This document shows positions 47,129 to 59,929 of a DNA stretch of 64,000 bases, one piece after another. A program made the position numbers and the translations under genes. Each line of letters opens with the position of its first letter. Positions within the stretch are counted from its first letter, which is position 1. The notes below the pieces were generated by a model that saw only the letters and a list, made by a program, of their open reading frames with translations, did no database searches and had not been told where the DNA came from. Origin of the DNA: Monosporascus cannonballus (lineage: Eukaryota > Ascomycota > Sordariomycetes > Xylariales); NCBI GenBank assembly GCA_004154925.1, contig QJNS01000311.1, positions 17,414-81,413 on the forward strand. The letters run 5' to 3'.

Positions 47129-47439
47129 GAGAATAGATCGACCATGTCTGGGGAACTGAAGACGCTTTGGGAGCTGTGGACGGAAGAGGGCATGAGTGAT
47201 GGTCAGCTGAAGGCGTTAGAATCTGGCAGGATGATGGCCCCTGAGTGGGGCTATCTGATTTGAGCCTCTGCCCCCAGGTTCCCGGATTTAGGGTGAGGGA
47301 ATGGGTACCCGTGGGTGACCCACGAAGACCCATGGGTCCTGATGGGTACCCATCCACTACCCATCTGATTTGGTGGGTACCCGCGGATACCCATCGGATT
47401 TGCCAAGGACCCACGGGTACCCAGTGGGTAAAAAATTTA

Positions 47440-50400
47440 CATATAAAGCAAATAGTTTTAATAATTTGAAATAATCTAAAATAATCCGGTAAAAATGGTA
47501 ATATTAAAGAATTTATAGCTAAATTACATAAAACTTTTTAAGTATTATAAAACTAAAAAATGTTAATTTCTTTTTAAACCGAGCTTAAATTTCGCTTAAA
47601 ATTCCATTATTATTATTATTTTACGTATTATCCGAATTCTTATTATTTTGCGCGTTATTATTTTACGTATTATTATTTTGCGCGTTATTATTTTATGCGT
47701 TATTATTTTGCGCGTTTTTTTTTCGTACGTTTAAAATTTTAGTTATAAACTTTATTTAACGAAACGCCAGGTTTTTTATCGAAAGTTACATTTTTTATTT
47801 ACGGTTTTATTAAATTTTTATAATAATTCAAAATATTTTTAACTAATTGCATATCTTTTTATTAAATAATAATTCGTTTGGCGTAAATAACGCATAAATT
47901 AATTATTATTAAAAATTAAATTATTTAAAAATTATTTTATATATTATTTACCTTTAAATAATTTAATTAGAATAATTTTTACTATTTTTTATATAACGCT
48001 TATAGTAAAAACTTGAAATTATTATTAATTTTTAAATTATTACGAATTTTTTTTTATTAAATATTAAAAAGATATTTTTTTAAGTAATAATTTAATATTT
48101 ATTTAATATTATCGGATTTTACGCAAAACGGCGGTTATATATATTAATATTATTTTAAGATTATTTTATTTTTTTAAAAAAAACTTATTACGAAATAAAA
48201 CGCGTTATTTTCGCCTTTTAAAAAAAGCCGGGCGCTTAGGTATTATTTTCCCAGCCGGGCGTTTAAGCATTATTTTCCTAGCCGAAAATTATTTTATAAC
48301 GCAGGGAATTCTTTTTTTAACGTTAAGTAATTTTTTTAATTTTAAAATTAATTAGCAAGCCGTTTACTTAATATATGTTATTTTAGCTATTATTATAATT
48401 ATTAAATTATTAATAAATAATTATTTTAAAATTATTTTATTAAAATTTTATTATTATAATTAAATTTATTATTATAATAACGTAAAATTATTAATTATAA
48501 TGGCGGTATAATAATTAATAAATATTCCGCAAAATTTTAATTACATACAGGTACAAATAATTTTTTTAAAAGGTAAAATATATAAAATAATATAAGGTAA
48601 TTAAAAAAAGGTTTTATAATTTATTTAAATACCTTATATTAAAAAAGTTTATTTTTATTATAATAAAAATAATATATATAATATTATTATTTTACGATTA
48701 TTTTTTTAATTTTAATTTATATCAACAAATATTTTTTATAATAAAAATTTATATATTATATAACAAAAATAAATAATAAAAAATAAAAGAAAAAAAAACA
48801 GCTTTATATCAAATTTAATCCACCTTTAAAAATTACAAATATATTAATTATGTTACTTATTGCCTTAACCTAGTAATTACGGACCTAATTTGTTATAATT
48901 ATAATGATAAATTTAAATTATCCCGGTAAAACGGCCGGTTTTAAATAAATGTTAAAATTTAATTTTTCGAAATTTTATTTATTTATTTTTTAATAATACC
49001 CTTATTTTTAACATTAATTAGCCTTTTTCTTTTTTTACGAAATTAATTTTTAAATATAACTTTTTTATGTTAAAATCCGTTTACCTTAATAATTTAACCA
49101 GTATATAAAAATTTTCGGAATACCTAATTTTCGTTTTCGTTATTTTTGGTTTTATCCGGATTTTTTAAATCGTTATTTAATATCCCGTAAAGTTTATCTA
49201 ATAATAAATTATATTAATCCGGCAACTTTTTTAAATTTTCGATAAACAAAATTTAAAATATTTCTTGTATTTTTTCCTTATATTTTTCGAATCGTTATTA
49301 TCCTATATAATATCGTTATCCAAATTAAGTACTTTGGTTTAGATATAAAATAATATAATCAAAATTAATTTAAATTATTACGGTAATATTAATTAATAAT
49401 TAAAATAATACATTAATTAACTAAAATTTCAAATACATTATATTAATATGGAAAAATATTAAATATATAATAAATTACGTATAAAATAAGTAAAATCAGA
49501 AAATATATTATTAATTTGTTATTATAATATTAAAACTGTTTTATTCGGATAAATACTTAAATAATATAATTAAGAAATAATTTTCAAAATATTGATTAAA
49601 TTATTTACGTTCGTATTAAAAATAATTATTAATAATATCTTTTTACGGATTATCATTAATACGGTATACCAAACCCTTTTTTTCAAAACTTAAATTTAGC
49701 AAAAGAATTTCGGTAAAGTTTCCATAATTCAAAATAAAAGTACGTATAATAAATTATATATTCCGTTTATCATATTTTTCCCAATATTTTTTTGTACGTT
49801 TGCTTAAAGCATTTAACGGTTTCTCCATAAAATATATTATTCAATAATTTTAATTAAAAATATTTCTGGTAATCGTTAAAGTAATTACGGAATTTAATAA
49901 CCGCATTACTTAATAATAGGTAAATTAAAACGGAAAAATAAATTAATAAACGATTATCAGTAAATAATTTATTAATATATTTAAAAATTTTCGAAATTAT
50001 TAACTAATTACCTTTTCGTAATAATTATAACTATATTAATAATTAGTTAATAAATTTAAAAGATATTAATTTTTTCTCATTCTTTATTTTTTTTATTTTT
50101 TGGTTTTTTATCCGGGTAATATTTTTAACAAACCTTAACGATATGCTTTTCGCATTTACGTAAATACTTAAACATAATTTTATATTCGCCTACCATATAG
50201 AAACTATAGTTTTCTCGAGAAAAACCAAAATTATTCGTTATCCAGATAAAACATTTAAAAATATTAACCAAATAACGAATAAATTTAATACCGTTAAGAA
50301 GTAATACATAACCCATTTTTAATGGTAAATATTTACGTACAAATCTCTAAATTACAAAATATATTTTTATAGTACGTAATAAGAAAAAATTACCGAATTT

Positions 50401-53400
50401 TAACGGCTATAAACGTTATGAACTATTTAAAATACGTTCTTATAATCCAAAATCTTATTCATAATTATACTTTATTAGATTTTTAAAAAAAGTTTTTTAT
50501 CGGAACCAAAATAAATCCAGATAATAAATACGCGTAATTATAAAAATTAAATAATTATTTTATGATTATTTTAAAACATACGTACCAATATAATTATATA
50601 TTTCTTTTTCGAGTTAATAAGGTTTTTGTTCCATTTCGGCAAACTTTTAAATTTTTTGTTTTATTCGCCCAAAATCTTTTCAAATTTATTCGGTAACCTT
50701 ATGCTATAAACTTTAAAAAAGTTATTAAATACCCTTTATAAAATATACGACATATATATATAATGCCAAATCTTGTTTACTTATTAGAATTTATCGCTTA
50801 ATTTTTAATAAAGTTATTTTTACATAATTATTTATCTAATATTAAAGTTATTATTTGTAATAAAAATACGAAATCGATTAATTATTCTTAATTTTTTTAA
50901 TCGACGTAATAACTTATCGCCATTAAATTTATTTAATTTAATATTATAAAGTTAAATATTAATTAAAAAATAACGTTTTTTTTATTTTCGATTAATTTAA
51001 GAAATAATAATTTTTTAAAACGAAAATATTAAATAAAGCTTAATTTAAACGTTATAATTAATTAATATATAAAATTTTAAGGGAATATCCTTAAATTTAT
51101 ATTTAATACTTACGTTAATATATATCTGTATACGTTATATATATATTTTTATTATTAATAATTTAAAGCCGTTATCGTAAAATAATATTATAGTTCGAAA
51201 ATAATTTTTTAAGAAACCCCCGGTAAATAAATATTAAAATATAAAGTAATTAATTAAAAAGGTTTAATCAAAATTAAGTACTTTAAATAATACTAAGTTT
51301 TATTTATAATAAATAAAAATTATTATAAAATTTTTATCCCTAAAGAAAAAGGAAAAAAACTGAAAATAAAAAAAGTCGAGTAAAAACCTACTAATAAAAA
51401 TTATATAATAATTATTTTAAAATTATTTCAAACTATATATATACTATAATTATAATAAGGACTTTATTATTAACAATTAAATCCGTTTAATTTATTTTTT
51501 TACGGCATATTTTAATTCGTTAGTATTTTTTATGCAATTTATTTTGTTTTTTTTAAGAAAAATAAAACATATAAAATAATACCCATATCGCCGATATTTA
51601 ATTTTAAATTACTTAATTATCCGTTAACAAATTTGTATAAAATCCTTCCAATATTCCGAATTACGGTTTATTTTATTAAATATGTCGATATTTTCGTTTA
51701 ATAAGTTTTCGTTATTTTTGTTATTAATATTCTTTTAAAATTATAGCTGCCGCTAAAACCAAATTACTTAATCCTCATGTTAATGCTTTTAATATTCGTA
51801 ATATTCCCGGTTAATAATAAGAAAATCGGCCTTCCGTCATATCTGGGATTAAAATCGGCTCGAATAATTTGGCGTAATAAAGCGGTTTTTTGGCTGGGTA
51901 AACTCGGTAAGTTAAGTTATTTTTCGCTTGGTAATTATTGGCTAAATTATAAATAGCTAAGTTTTAAATTTGGTTTTCGGATATTTTATTTTTAATTCGA
52001 ATTTATTTTAATCGGCCTTTGGCTTTGGTAAATTTTACCGTCGTTTTTTAATAAATAATTTTCGCAAGGCATTTCGTTTTTATTTTAATTATTGATAATA
52101 AAATATTTTAAATTATTATCTTAATTAAGGTTATTATTTTATAAAAAAATTTTATAACGATTTATTATTATTAAAATTATTATTACCAAAACCAAAATTT
52201 TCGAAAATCTGTAACATTATTTCAATATTATAGTAAATTCGATTAAAGCCATAATAAAAAAAATTTTTTGCAGCAAACGGATAATTAGCGAAAATAAAAA
52301 AAACAATCGAAATTACGTAAATAACTGGCGATATAAGGTTTTAAAATTACGTATTAACTTTTTCGAACGTCGTTTATTTCCTTTTTCCTTTTTATTAAAT
52401 TTTTATAATAAAGCTATTTATTCCATTTATTTTAATTTAAACTTAATACTACCAAAATAATATAATTGGAAAATTACCCGTTTTAAGTAATATTTTAAAT
52501 CCTTTACGAACTGATAATACTTAAAACGAACTTAATTAAAATTCTAATAATTTTATTTTTAATTTTTTTCTATTACTTAAATTTATTAATTATATACTTA
52601 TTTAACGCATAATACAAAATAAATTAATACCATTAACTGGCTTTATTCCCAAATCCGCTAAAAAAATGCTAAATAAGCCGATAAAACTTTAATTAAAAAT
52701 ATTTACGCGTAAGGTTCGGCGTTATAAACGGAAACCTAATAATAAATATACAACCCGGATTATTTTATAATTATTTTATTATTAATATTTTCCAGTAAAT
52801 ATATTCCGCGAAATTCGGAAATACAAAAAAATACCCGCTTAATTTTCGAGAAAATATTATTTTAACGTATCGTTCGCAAAATATTTATAAATATATTATT
52901 CTAATTTATACGGATAAAGGCATTTACTTTAAAAACATTATAAAAAATTACAAAAAAAATTTTTAATTTCTTTATTTTAAAATAATAATTTTTACGTTAT
53001 TTATAATAAACGAATAACGTTTTAGGTAAAAAAAAATATTTATATTATTCGGGAAATTTATTCTTATTAAAATATAATTATTTTAAGGCCGGTTATTAAA
53101 ATTTTAAAAGAATTCAAAAAATAATATATATTTTATAAATTATTTTAATTAACCCCTTTTTATTTATTTTATAAATTTATTTAAAAAAAATTTAAAAATA
53201 TAATTAATATTATTTAATTAGATAAATCCTATTTTAAATTTTGTGGATATAAAATGTTTTATCGATAAGCTTTTAAATTCCGTATACCTTATATAAATTT
53301 CCATTTAATTAAAATTTTATACCCATTAAAAATCTTTTATTTTATTCTTTTTATTTAATTACTTAATTCCTTTTATTTTTAACTTAATTAAATACTATTA

Positions 53401-55560
53401 CCTAGCCTTATTATAATATATTACTTTTGATTACCGCTGCTTAATTTTTAAAATAATTTTAAAATAATCGTATTTAGGATTTTTAATTTTTAATTCCATA
53501 ATACCCTTTTTATTTAAACGTCGGAAATCCGACAAATTATTATCTTAAAATCTGTATACCAAAACGGTTTGGACGCAAAAAGCCAATATTTCGGCAGAAT
53601 AAAATAATATCGAAAAAGCTTATTATAACTTAAGGTAACAAATTAAACGTAAATTAAAAAATTAAAAACGCTTAAATTTACATATAACTTCCGAAAAATA
53701 AATAACGTAAAATATATTTATTAAATAAGAAATTAATACTTATTAATAAATATTATTTTATAATTATTTTAATATATTATTAATTATTAATAACCAAGTA
53801 AAATAATAATACCTTAATTAAATTGCAGCAAAATAAGCCGAAATTAAAAATGTATTTATAATACCAAATAATAGCAATATAATATAAATTAATATTAATA
53901 ATAAAATGGCCGAAATATTTTATGATAATAATAATACTGTTAACGATATTTATTATAAATATATTACTAATTACCTAAATAATTTAATACGTTAATTACC
54001 GGAAAATCGTATTACATTTCAGGTTTAAAAATTTCATATAACGATTTAATAAATAATTTTTTGTTTTACTTATTTTTTGATTATTTTATTAATATTTTTA
54101 ATATTTATTATTAGCTTAAGACAAAAATATTTTATTAAATATTCGTACAAAAAATAAAACGAATTTAAATATATATATATTACGTTAAAATTACAGAATT
54201 TATTATTAATAAAATTACGGACCTTTTAATATAACTTTGTTATATATTTTAATCATTTTCGGCAAATAACGCCCTTATAAATCGAAACGATTTTAATATT
54301 AATATTAAAATTAAAAATATTAAGGAAATTATTTTTATATTTCGTTTCGTAAATCCCGATTTTTTTTGATTATTTTATATTTTAATTTTTTAATATAATT
54401 TTAAATTATTTAACGTTTAACGTTTAAAATAATATAATATTATAAATAATTTATACTTTAAATTATATTAATATAAAAATAATTTCCAAACATTTTTAAA
54501 AGTTATAAATTTTTATTTGCAAAAATATTTCGGCTTTAGGTATAATTTTTAATAATTACTTAAAATACTTTTTACTTCCGAAAAGGACCTTTTGCTATAT
54601 TATTTAACTAGTTATAAATTTTACGATATTTCCATTTGGAAAAAAAAATATTTTTACTTAATATTATAGAAAAAAAATAAACCTTATAAAAGATTACCGC
54701 GGTTTTCGATTTGGGAAAATTCGAAATTGGAAAAAAAGTTTGTCCGTTTGGTTGTATTAAAACTTAACGTTATAAATAAATATATTAAATAATTATTTTA
54801 AAATAATTTTGAAATAATTTAATTAAATTTTAAAATACGTATAGGCGGATATCCGGTTTATCTAGGATTATACGGTATTTTATTACTAAAGGTTACCGGC
54901 TTTGTAACCTGGCGTAATAAGGCCAAAAGAAACCATTTTATACGTTATTTCGATACGAAATCCCGCGGCCTTATTTTTAAGGTTCGCCTTTGGCGTTCGA
55001 ACCCTTTTTTTATTATAAACATATTACGGGAAATTATAGGATAAAGTTTTAATTATATTAAGGGATTTAAGCAAAAATGGTTTTAAATATATGGAAATAA
55101 TAAGGATTAATCGGATTTTAAAGTTAACGTACTAATTAACGGCGTAAAAAACGTTTTAAAAAATTTACCAAATAAAACTTTTAAAAAAGGTTTGGCGCTA
55201 TTAATTACGTTTATGTTAAAATTATTTCTGCCGTATTCGGCAATGCAAACCCTAGGTTTTATATAGGTGTAGGCTTTTTGCAAAAAAAGCCAAAAATAAT
55301 TTAAGTTAAAAGCAGTTATGGCATTAGCTTGCTGGCCGCGACGTAAATAATTTTTCTTTTCTTTTTTCCCGTTAGGTTAGGTTTATAAAAGTAACTAATT
55401 ATAATAGATTTAATTTATTATGTATAATAATTATTTCAAATTATTTTAAATTATTTTTAAGAAATAATTAAATTTACGGTATTATTTATTTCGCCTAAAA
55501 GTAATATATGTTATTTTTATAGCATAATAATTATTTTAGATTATTTCCTTACTTTTTCTT
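47440..55560. other. interior of the hAT-like element: no intact gene
   Basis: Longest frame is 63 codons (50125-50316, minus). CpG is kept (CGTAA, TTCG) while CpA is rare. A motif of the type AAATAATTATTTTAAA-ATAAT recurs near 48421, 51408, 52770, 54789, 55427 and 55529, and as GAAATAATCTAAAATAAT near 47469, so it may be an internal repeat of the element. Confidence 0.6.
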
Positions 55561-55661
55561 TAATACGTCTGGAATTTACGTATTTTGCTAATGGGTAATC
55601 GTGGGTACCCAATAGGTTCTTGGCAGGACCCATTGGGTACCCGCGGGTAATTCTGACTTAC

Positions 55662-55696
55662 GCCAAGGACCCATGGGTCACCCATGGGTCCTTGGC
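55662..55696. repeat. perfect subterminal palindrome of the hAT-like element
   Basis: Arms of 17 bp (GCCAAGGACCCATGGGT and its complement) around one base. A nearly perfect copy is at 40012-40046 in copy 2. It could bind transposase or form a hairpin. Confidence 0.8.
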
Positions 55697-56029
55697 ATTA
55701 CCCGCGGGTACCCGTGGGCCGTGGGTAATTTTCGGTGGGTGGTTCCTCCCTTACCCTACCCGGATTACGAATAGGCTTTGCGAATACGGGTCGTAAGATG
55801 ATCACTTTAATGAGTAATGAGAGACGGAGATTACGAAACAAATACAAGCTGTATATTCAAAAGACAGTCTCTGCAGCATGCTTCGTATCTGGTATGACAT
55901 CCATAATCGTCTCCTGCTGCCTCGGGGGCCACAGACCCAGTCATTCAAAATCTGATTCACTTGTGTCTCCTATGGCTTGCGCATAAAGGTTATATTCTCG
56001 AAAGTGGTGCCTTTGAAAGATACAGATTG

Positions 56030-56073
56030 TTCGCCACAGAGATTCGAACCGTTAACCTTGGTATAGTGGCGAA
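56030..56073 (-). other. tRNA-like hairpin relic
   Basis: TTCGCCAC (56030-56037) and GTGGCGAA (56066-56073) form a perfect 8-bp stem. On the minus strand the interior includes GGTTAACGGTTCGAATCTC, a B-box/T-arm match. D and anticodon arms are missing. A truncated tRNA or SINE remnant is likely. Confidence 0.4.
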
Positions 56074-56710
56074 GAGTCGAACGGGTGAAAACGTTAAACG
56101 TATAAACGGATAATATCGCCGTTCACGCTGTAAGAGAGTCCTCTTCCAAATACTCGCCAAGTTTGCTTGTTGCAGAAAGTTAATATAATTTATATATCTG
56201 ACAGAACTCCTATCAGTTACCCTGTCTTATAATTTCAGGCTTTGCTTTTCGCCGCATTTTCCAGTTCCCAAACCAGGCTGCCAACCCCCGTGTGCAAGTG
56301 TTCCTTTGTGATTTGGCCAATCCCAAATCATTTCATTTACTTATGATTCATCTCGTCGGTCACTTACAGTATGGCTGCATGGATGTTATTCCGCATGCCC
56401 CCCAAAGGTCTCGCATAAATAAACTGGTTCATCCGGAACCTCCGCTGCTCTGTAATCACAAACCTAATACCCCCTCCTCCTAGAAATATAGCGCCCTGTA
56501 GAAATGAATCTGCTCATTGCGTAAATGTTGGAAAGGGGTTTTGTGCGCGATAACATTGCCACCCCAGGTCACTGCACGACGTGTACTTACAGAAGAGCAG
56601 CCTCTCGCCCGCGTTCTGCTGCTAAAGGATACTTCTATTCAATTAACTTTGCCCCCTTTCTCGTTATTCTATTTATTTTCAGCCGAGCCTGGCAACATGG
56701 GATGATACCT

Positions 56711-56756
56711 AGGGGGAGGAAATGGGTACCTGTGGATTACATACGAATGCCCACGT
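56711..56756. repeat. degenerate hAT-element left-end-like sequence
   Basis: CTAGGGGGAGGAAATGGGTACC, then GTGG and CGAA..CCCA, follows the left end at 47289 (TAGGGTGAGGGAATGGGTACCC) with scattered changes. A CCCATGGG...CCCCTAG stretch at about 56934-56952 could be the opposite end of a ~240-bp derivative, but the flanks show no clear TSD. Confidence 0.35.
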
Positions 56757-57429
56757 CAACAGCTATACCGATAACGACGTGAATTAGCATGGCGGAATTT
56801 ATACTAATATGGATGTCAACCAATGCATTAATTACCGTTAATTTTTATTGTTAATATTATATATAATTTGCACATCCTTTTCAAACCATCCAATACCTAT
56901 ACGCTATAGGTATTTTAGCATTGGAAAACTTTCCCATGGGTTGCCCCTAGGTATTTGACGTTACTCATAAGACCTTCCGAGTTTGTGAGTAAAGATGTAG
57001 TAAAGCCAATGCTAATATTTGCCACAAGTTGGCTAAATCGGGCAGCTTTCCAATATCTAAACGAAAACACGGATTATCAGCTAAAATTCCCATCATCTTT
57101 TTATTGTTGGATATAAGAGTAGTTCTGCTAAGTCGCAAAAAGATATGGTGATGCATGATATCACACTATAGGAGCTCCTACCCCTTGAATTTTCGCATGA
57201 TACTCGTTATATGCATCCTATGGTGCATTTGCACTTACGCAGTGTAACAAGATGGCCGGACCGGGTTGACTAGCATCCGTGCCAGGCCGCAATTAGACTG
57301 GTCGTCAAAACATCTTCCAACCTGCCTCCTACCTATCATCACCGTCCAGGAATCGGAACATGAGGATCAGATCCCAGTAATGCAAATATAAGGTCCCAAA
57401 ACAGGGTTCTACATATCATATCAGCAGAC

Positions 57430-59214
57430 ATGGAATCAATTCTTACTCGCTTCCGGCGTTGGGCTACACGGCCGCCTTCAATGGTGGTATCGAAGGAAAT
57501 TGACATAGTCAGCCGTCTGCCATATGAGCTACGCGAGATGATCTTCACTAAGCTTGAACCGGACGAGATAATCGCTATGCTCAATGTATCTCGCAGATGG
57601 CGCGACATCTGGCTGAACGATGAAGTCTGGCCTTCGTTGGCCCAAAGTTGGCTCCCAGGCCTGGCTGATCATATTCGCACTTCCGCAGCCGGCGAAGAGG
57701 ATAGAGGAGAGATGTTTCGGCAAGCCTTTCACAAGATCCAGAGGAGGATGAGCGGGAAGTTTGCTTCCGCTTTACCATATTCCATGTGCTTGGAGTCCGA
57801 GCGCTTCTTCAAGCTTGACAAAAGCCTGCCCCATTCTGAAGGGGGCTTTCATCAGTATGGCGAACTTCGATGTTCCGGAGTGGATTCTACCACGCTCTAT
57901 CCGCGGTTCAGGATGTATTGCAATGGCCGAATAGCCTGGTGGCCCGAAGCATACGCGCTTCCATTTTTCGCCATAGTAGATGACCTGCGCACCAGGACGC
58001 GGCGCGGCTACCTGTTTCCAGACAACAAGGGGACCAAGCAGGGCTACAAGACGGCAATGAGCGGTGATCTATTTGTAATGGGCCGTGGAACTACTGTTCA
58101 TGCCTGGCATTTAAAGCTCAACTGCCTGAGATCAGTTGAGCTACCAGAAGACTTTGAACGATGCATCGCTGAAGGGGAGAGAGTATTATTCATCTCAACG
58201 AACGCCGAGATCTATGATTGGACGTTTGGCAGAGCGCTACAGCATATTGATGCCAACTACATAGGCTGCTATTCCACGGGACGAGTGTACCTAGGCGGCC
58301 TCGAAGACTTCTCGTATCGATTCTCTTCGCATAATCTTGGATTGCGTCTCCGGGATGATGGCATGCTCATCGATTTTATTATTCACCCAACTCTGAGTCA
58401 CGTTTTCTTTATCGTCACGCTGGCATCCAACCCTGGAAGACGGCTTACAGTATATGAAATATGTAACAACGACCTGGCCGAATCATATTCCCTCGACCAC
58501 CACGCCATAAGCGCGCCAAATATAAGCGATCTCGGATATCTCCGTTGGCAGAAGATCGACCGTTACGGCGGATATTGCCTCGCCCATGCCTGGTTGGACG
58601 ATATGGACCATCCGTCTCACAACATGTCCCAGGTGAACACTCCCCTGGCGGGATGTTCTCGTGAGTGCAGTATGCATGGCCTCCTATCCGTGTGTTTCAA
58701 TATCTACACCAAGCGTTTCACGATGCACCATCACCCCATCGTCAAGAATACCCCCTCAGTTCATCACCTATGGAATGGTCATGTAATCACAAATAATTCT
58801 AACTCAGAGCGTGATCCTTCGACAAATGGGCTCATTTTGTCAGTGAACAGCTGCAGCAATCAACAGGGCAAGGAAATGGAAATACGGACTATTCCCCTAT
58901 ATGCCGCGACACCTGGCATAGACATGGTGCTTTATCGGAGATATGGAGTGGACCTCGAGGCTCAGGAGCTGGGTGAAAGTAAAAATGTCGATCATGCCTT
59001 CAATCCACACCAGCGTTTTGGCACAAACCGTAACTGGGCTTCCGAGTTTGGCAGCGTGAAACGGCTTGTAGGCGACGATGAGTTCTTATTGTTCGTGGAT
59101 GGTGCACGCTATTTTGTGTGGAGCTTTTGCGACGATATTCCTGGACCACTTTTGGATGACAGCGGCAACAAGTGGTGGAAACGAAACAACGACAAGCGAT
59201 CGGATATATCTTGA
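57430..59214 (+). CDS. F-box domain protein, fungal type
   Basis: Single uninterrupted frame of 594 codons, ATG to TGA, with no intron needed. An F-box lies at residues about 24-70 (SRLPYELREMIFTKLEPDEI, then the VSRRWRDIWLNDEVWPSL pattern): LP-E-----I---L---D-----VSR-W-----D--W. F-box proteins bind Skp1 and bring substrates to an SCF ubiquitin ligase. The substrate would be read by the remaining ~520 residues, which show Trp/Tyr/Gly spacing (YCNGRIAWWPEAYALPFFAI, RGYLFPDNK, VHAWHLKLN) suggesting a beta-rich, possibly propeller-like fold. No WD40 or LRR signature is clear. Such fast-evolving F-box genes are common in Pezizomycotina. Codons look normal with no RIP-type stops although transposon debris lies on both sides. 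Start chosen as the first ATG, 23 residues before the F-box. Confidence 0.88.
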   Translation: MESILTRFRRWATRPPSMVVSKEIDIVSRLPYELREMIFTKLEPDEIIAMLNVSRRWRDIWLNDEVWPSLAQSWLPGLADHIRTSAAGEEDRGEMFRQAFHKIQRRMSGKFASALPYSMCLESERFFKLDKSLPHSEGGFHQYGELRCSGVDSTTLYPRFRMYCNGRIAWWPEAYALPFFAIVDDLRTRTRRGYLFPDNKGTKQGYKTAMSGDLFVMGRGTTVHAWHLKLNCLRSVELPEDFERCIAEGERVLFISTNAEIYDWTFGRALQHIDANYIGCYSTGRVYLGGLEDFSYRFSSHNLGLRLRDDGMLIDFIIHPTLSHVFFIVTLASNPGRRLTVYEICNNDLAESYSLDHHAISAPNISDLGYLRWQKIDRYGGYCLAHAWLDDMDHPSHNMSQVNTPLAGCSRECSMHGLLSVCFNIYTKRFTMHHHPIVKNTPSVHHLWNGHVITNNSNSERDPSTNGLILSVNSCSNQQGKEMEIRTIPLYAATPGIDMVLYRRYGVDLEAQELGESKNVDHAFNPHQRFGTNRNWASEFGSVKRLVGDDEFLLFVDGARYFVWSFCDDIPGPLLDDSGNKWWKRNNDKRSDIS

Positions 59215-59370
59215 TTAATTACCTGCTGGGAGGTTTTGACACGCAATATATAAGGTGGTTGTTGTAGTTCAGCTGCCACTCATAACCACGTGCCTTAAAC
59301 TGATGTGTCTAAAAGGTTTCACGCGGAGTTTTTAAGAAAATACCCCAGTACCTTGGTATAAGCATGATGT

Positions 59371-59538
59371 CATACTTACTACGGAGTAGCTGCACAGCTC
59401 TTGAGGGCTACACTGATAACTAGAAGCTAAAGAACAGTGATCCCACTGTGGGCGATACATTGATATAGGACTTCGCAGAGGAATAAACCTTGTTCTGAAT
59501 GATCCCTGAAGCTCTCTGTCCCCTTTTCTGCGACAGAT
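59371..59538 (+). repeat. LINE tail repeat, copy 1
   Basis: CATACTTACTACGGAGTAGC...CCCTTTTCTGCGACAGAT matches 60434-60601 along its length (GCACAGCTCTTGAGGG, CACTGTGGG.GATAC.TTGATATAGG), with many changes. It lies just after the F-box gene and is probably the 3' end of another copy of the LINE at 59930. Confidence 0.6.
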
Positions 59539-59929
59539 GAGGTTTATTCTGTGGAATAAGGTAACTATGGTTCTTGCTTGCTCAATCCTTCTGATTTAAC
59601 CATTTGTCTCAAATACAGGTCCGCATAGCTACAGTCTACCAAGTGCTTATGCAAGAATTTACCAATTTTCCAGCCTGCATTACCGTCCTCACCTTTCGAC
59701 AATCCAATTAATTCCCTTGAGGAGCCCCTGTAGCACCAATGCCGCCACAATCTAGAAGACAGTACCAAGGTGCTCAGACTCAGTCACTAAAACAAAAAAA
59801 CGATCATGAAATGATAGGAGAAGAGATCATAACGTTCACGCGCACAGAAGTAGAGAAGTCCGGACTTGGCCACGCTAGGTCGTGCCCCCAACCTAACCCT
59901 TGAAATAGCAGAGGCTGCCATGAATCCCA

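Larger units (their letters stand above)
47289..55758. mobile_element. 8.47-kb DNA transposon with hAT-like ends, interior RIP-mutated
   Basis: A perfect 8-bp TSD CCCGGATT (47281-47288 and 55759-55766) and short terminal inverted repeats (TAGGGTGAGGGA left; TAGGGTAAGGGA right, inverted) define it exactly. Both ends carry GC-rich subterminal arrays of GGGTACCC, CCCATGGG and GTGGGT. The 8 kb between is AT-rich with stops in all frames. An 8-bp TSD with short TIRs is typical of hAT; other 8-bp-TSD superfamilies cannot be excluded because no transposase motif is readable. Copy 2 ends at 40105. A possible decayed end lies near 56711. Confidence 0.87.
55767..57429. other. intergenic region left of the F-box gene
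   Basis: GC-normal with an AT-rich patch at about 56790-56880. Short frames only (for example 56292-56483). Contains the tRNA-like hairpin at 56030 and the hAT-end-like block at 56711 listed separately. Confidence 0.45.

Noticed and set aside
46926..47414. 162-codon minus-strand frame
   Set aside because: Crosses the exact left boundary and TSD of the hAT-like element (47289) and is built from the GGGTACCC repeat array, so it is not a gene.
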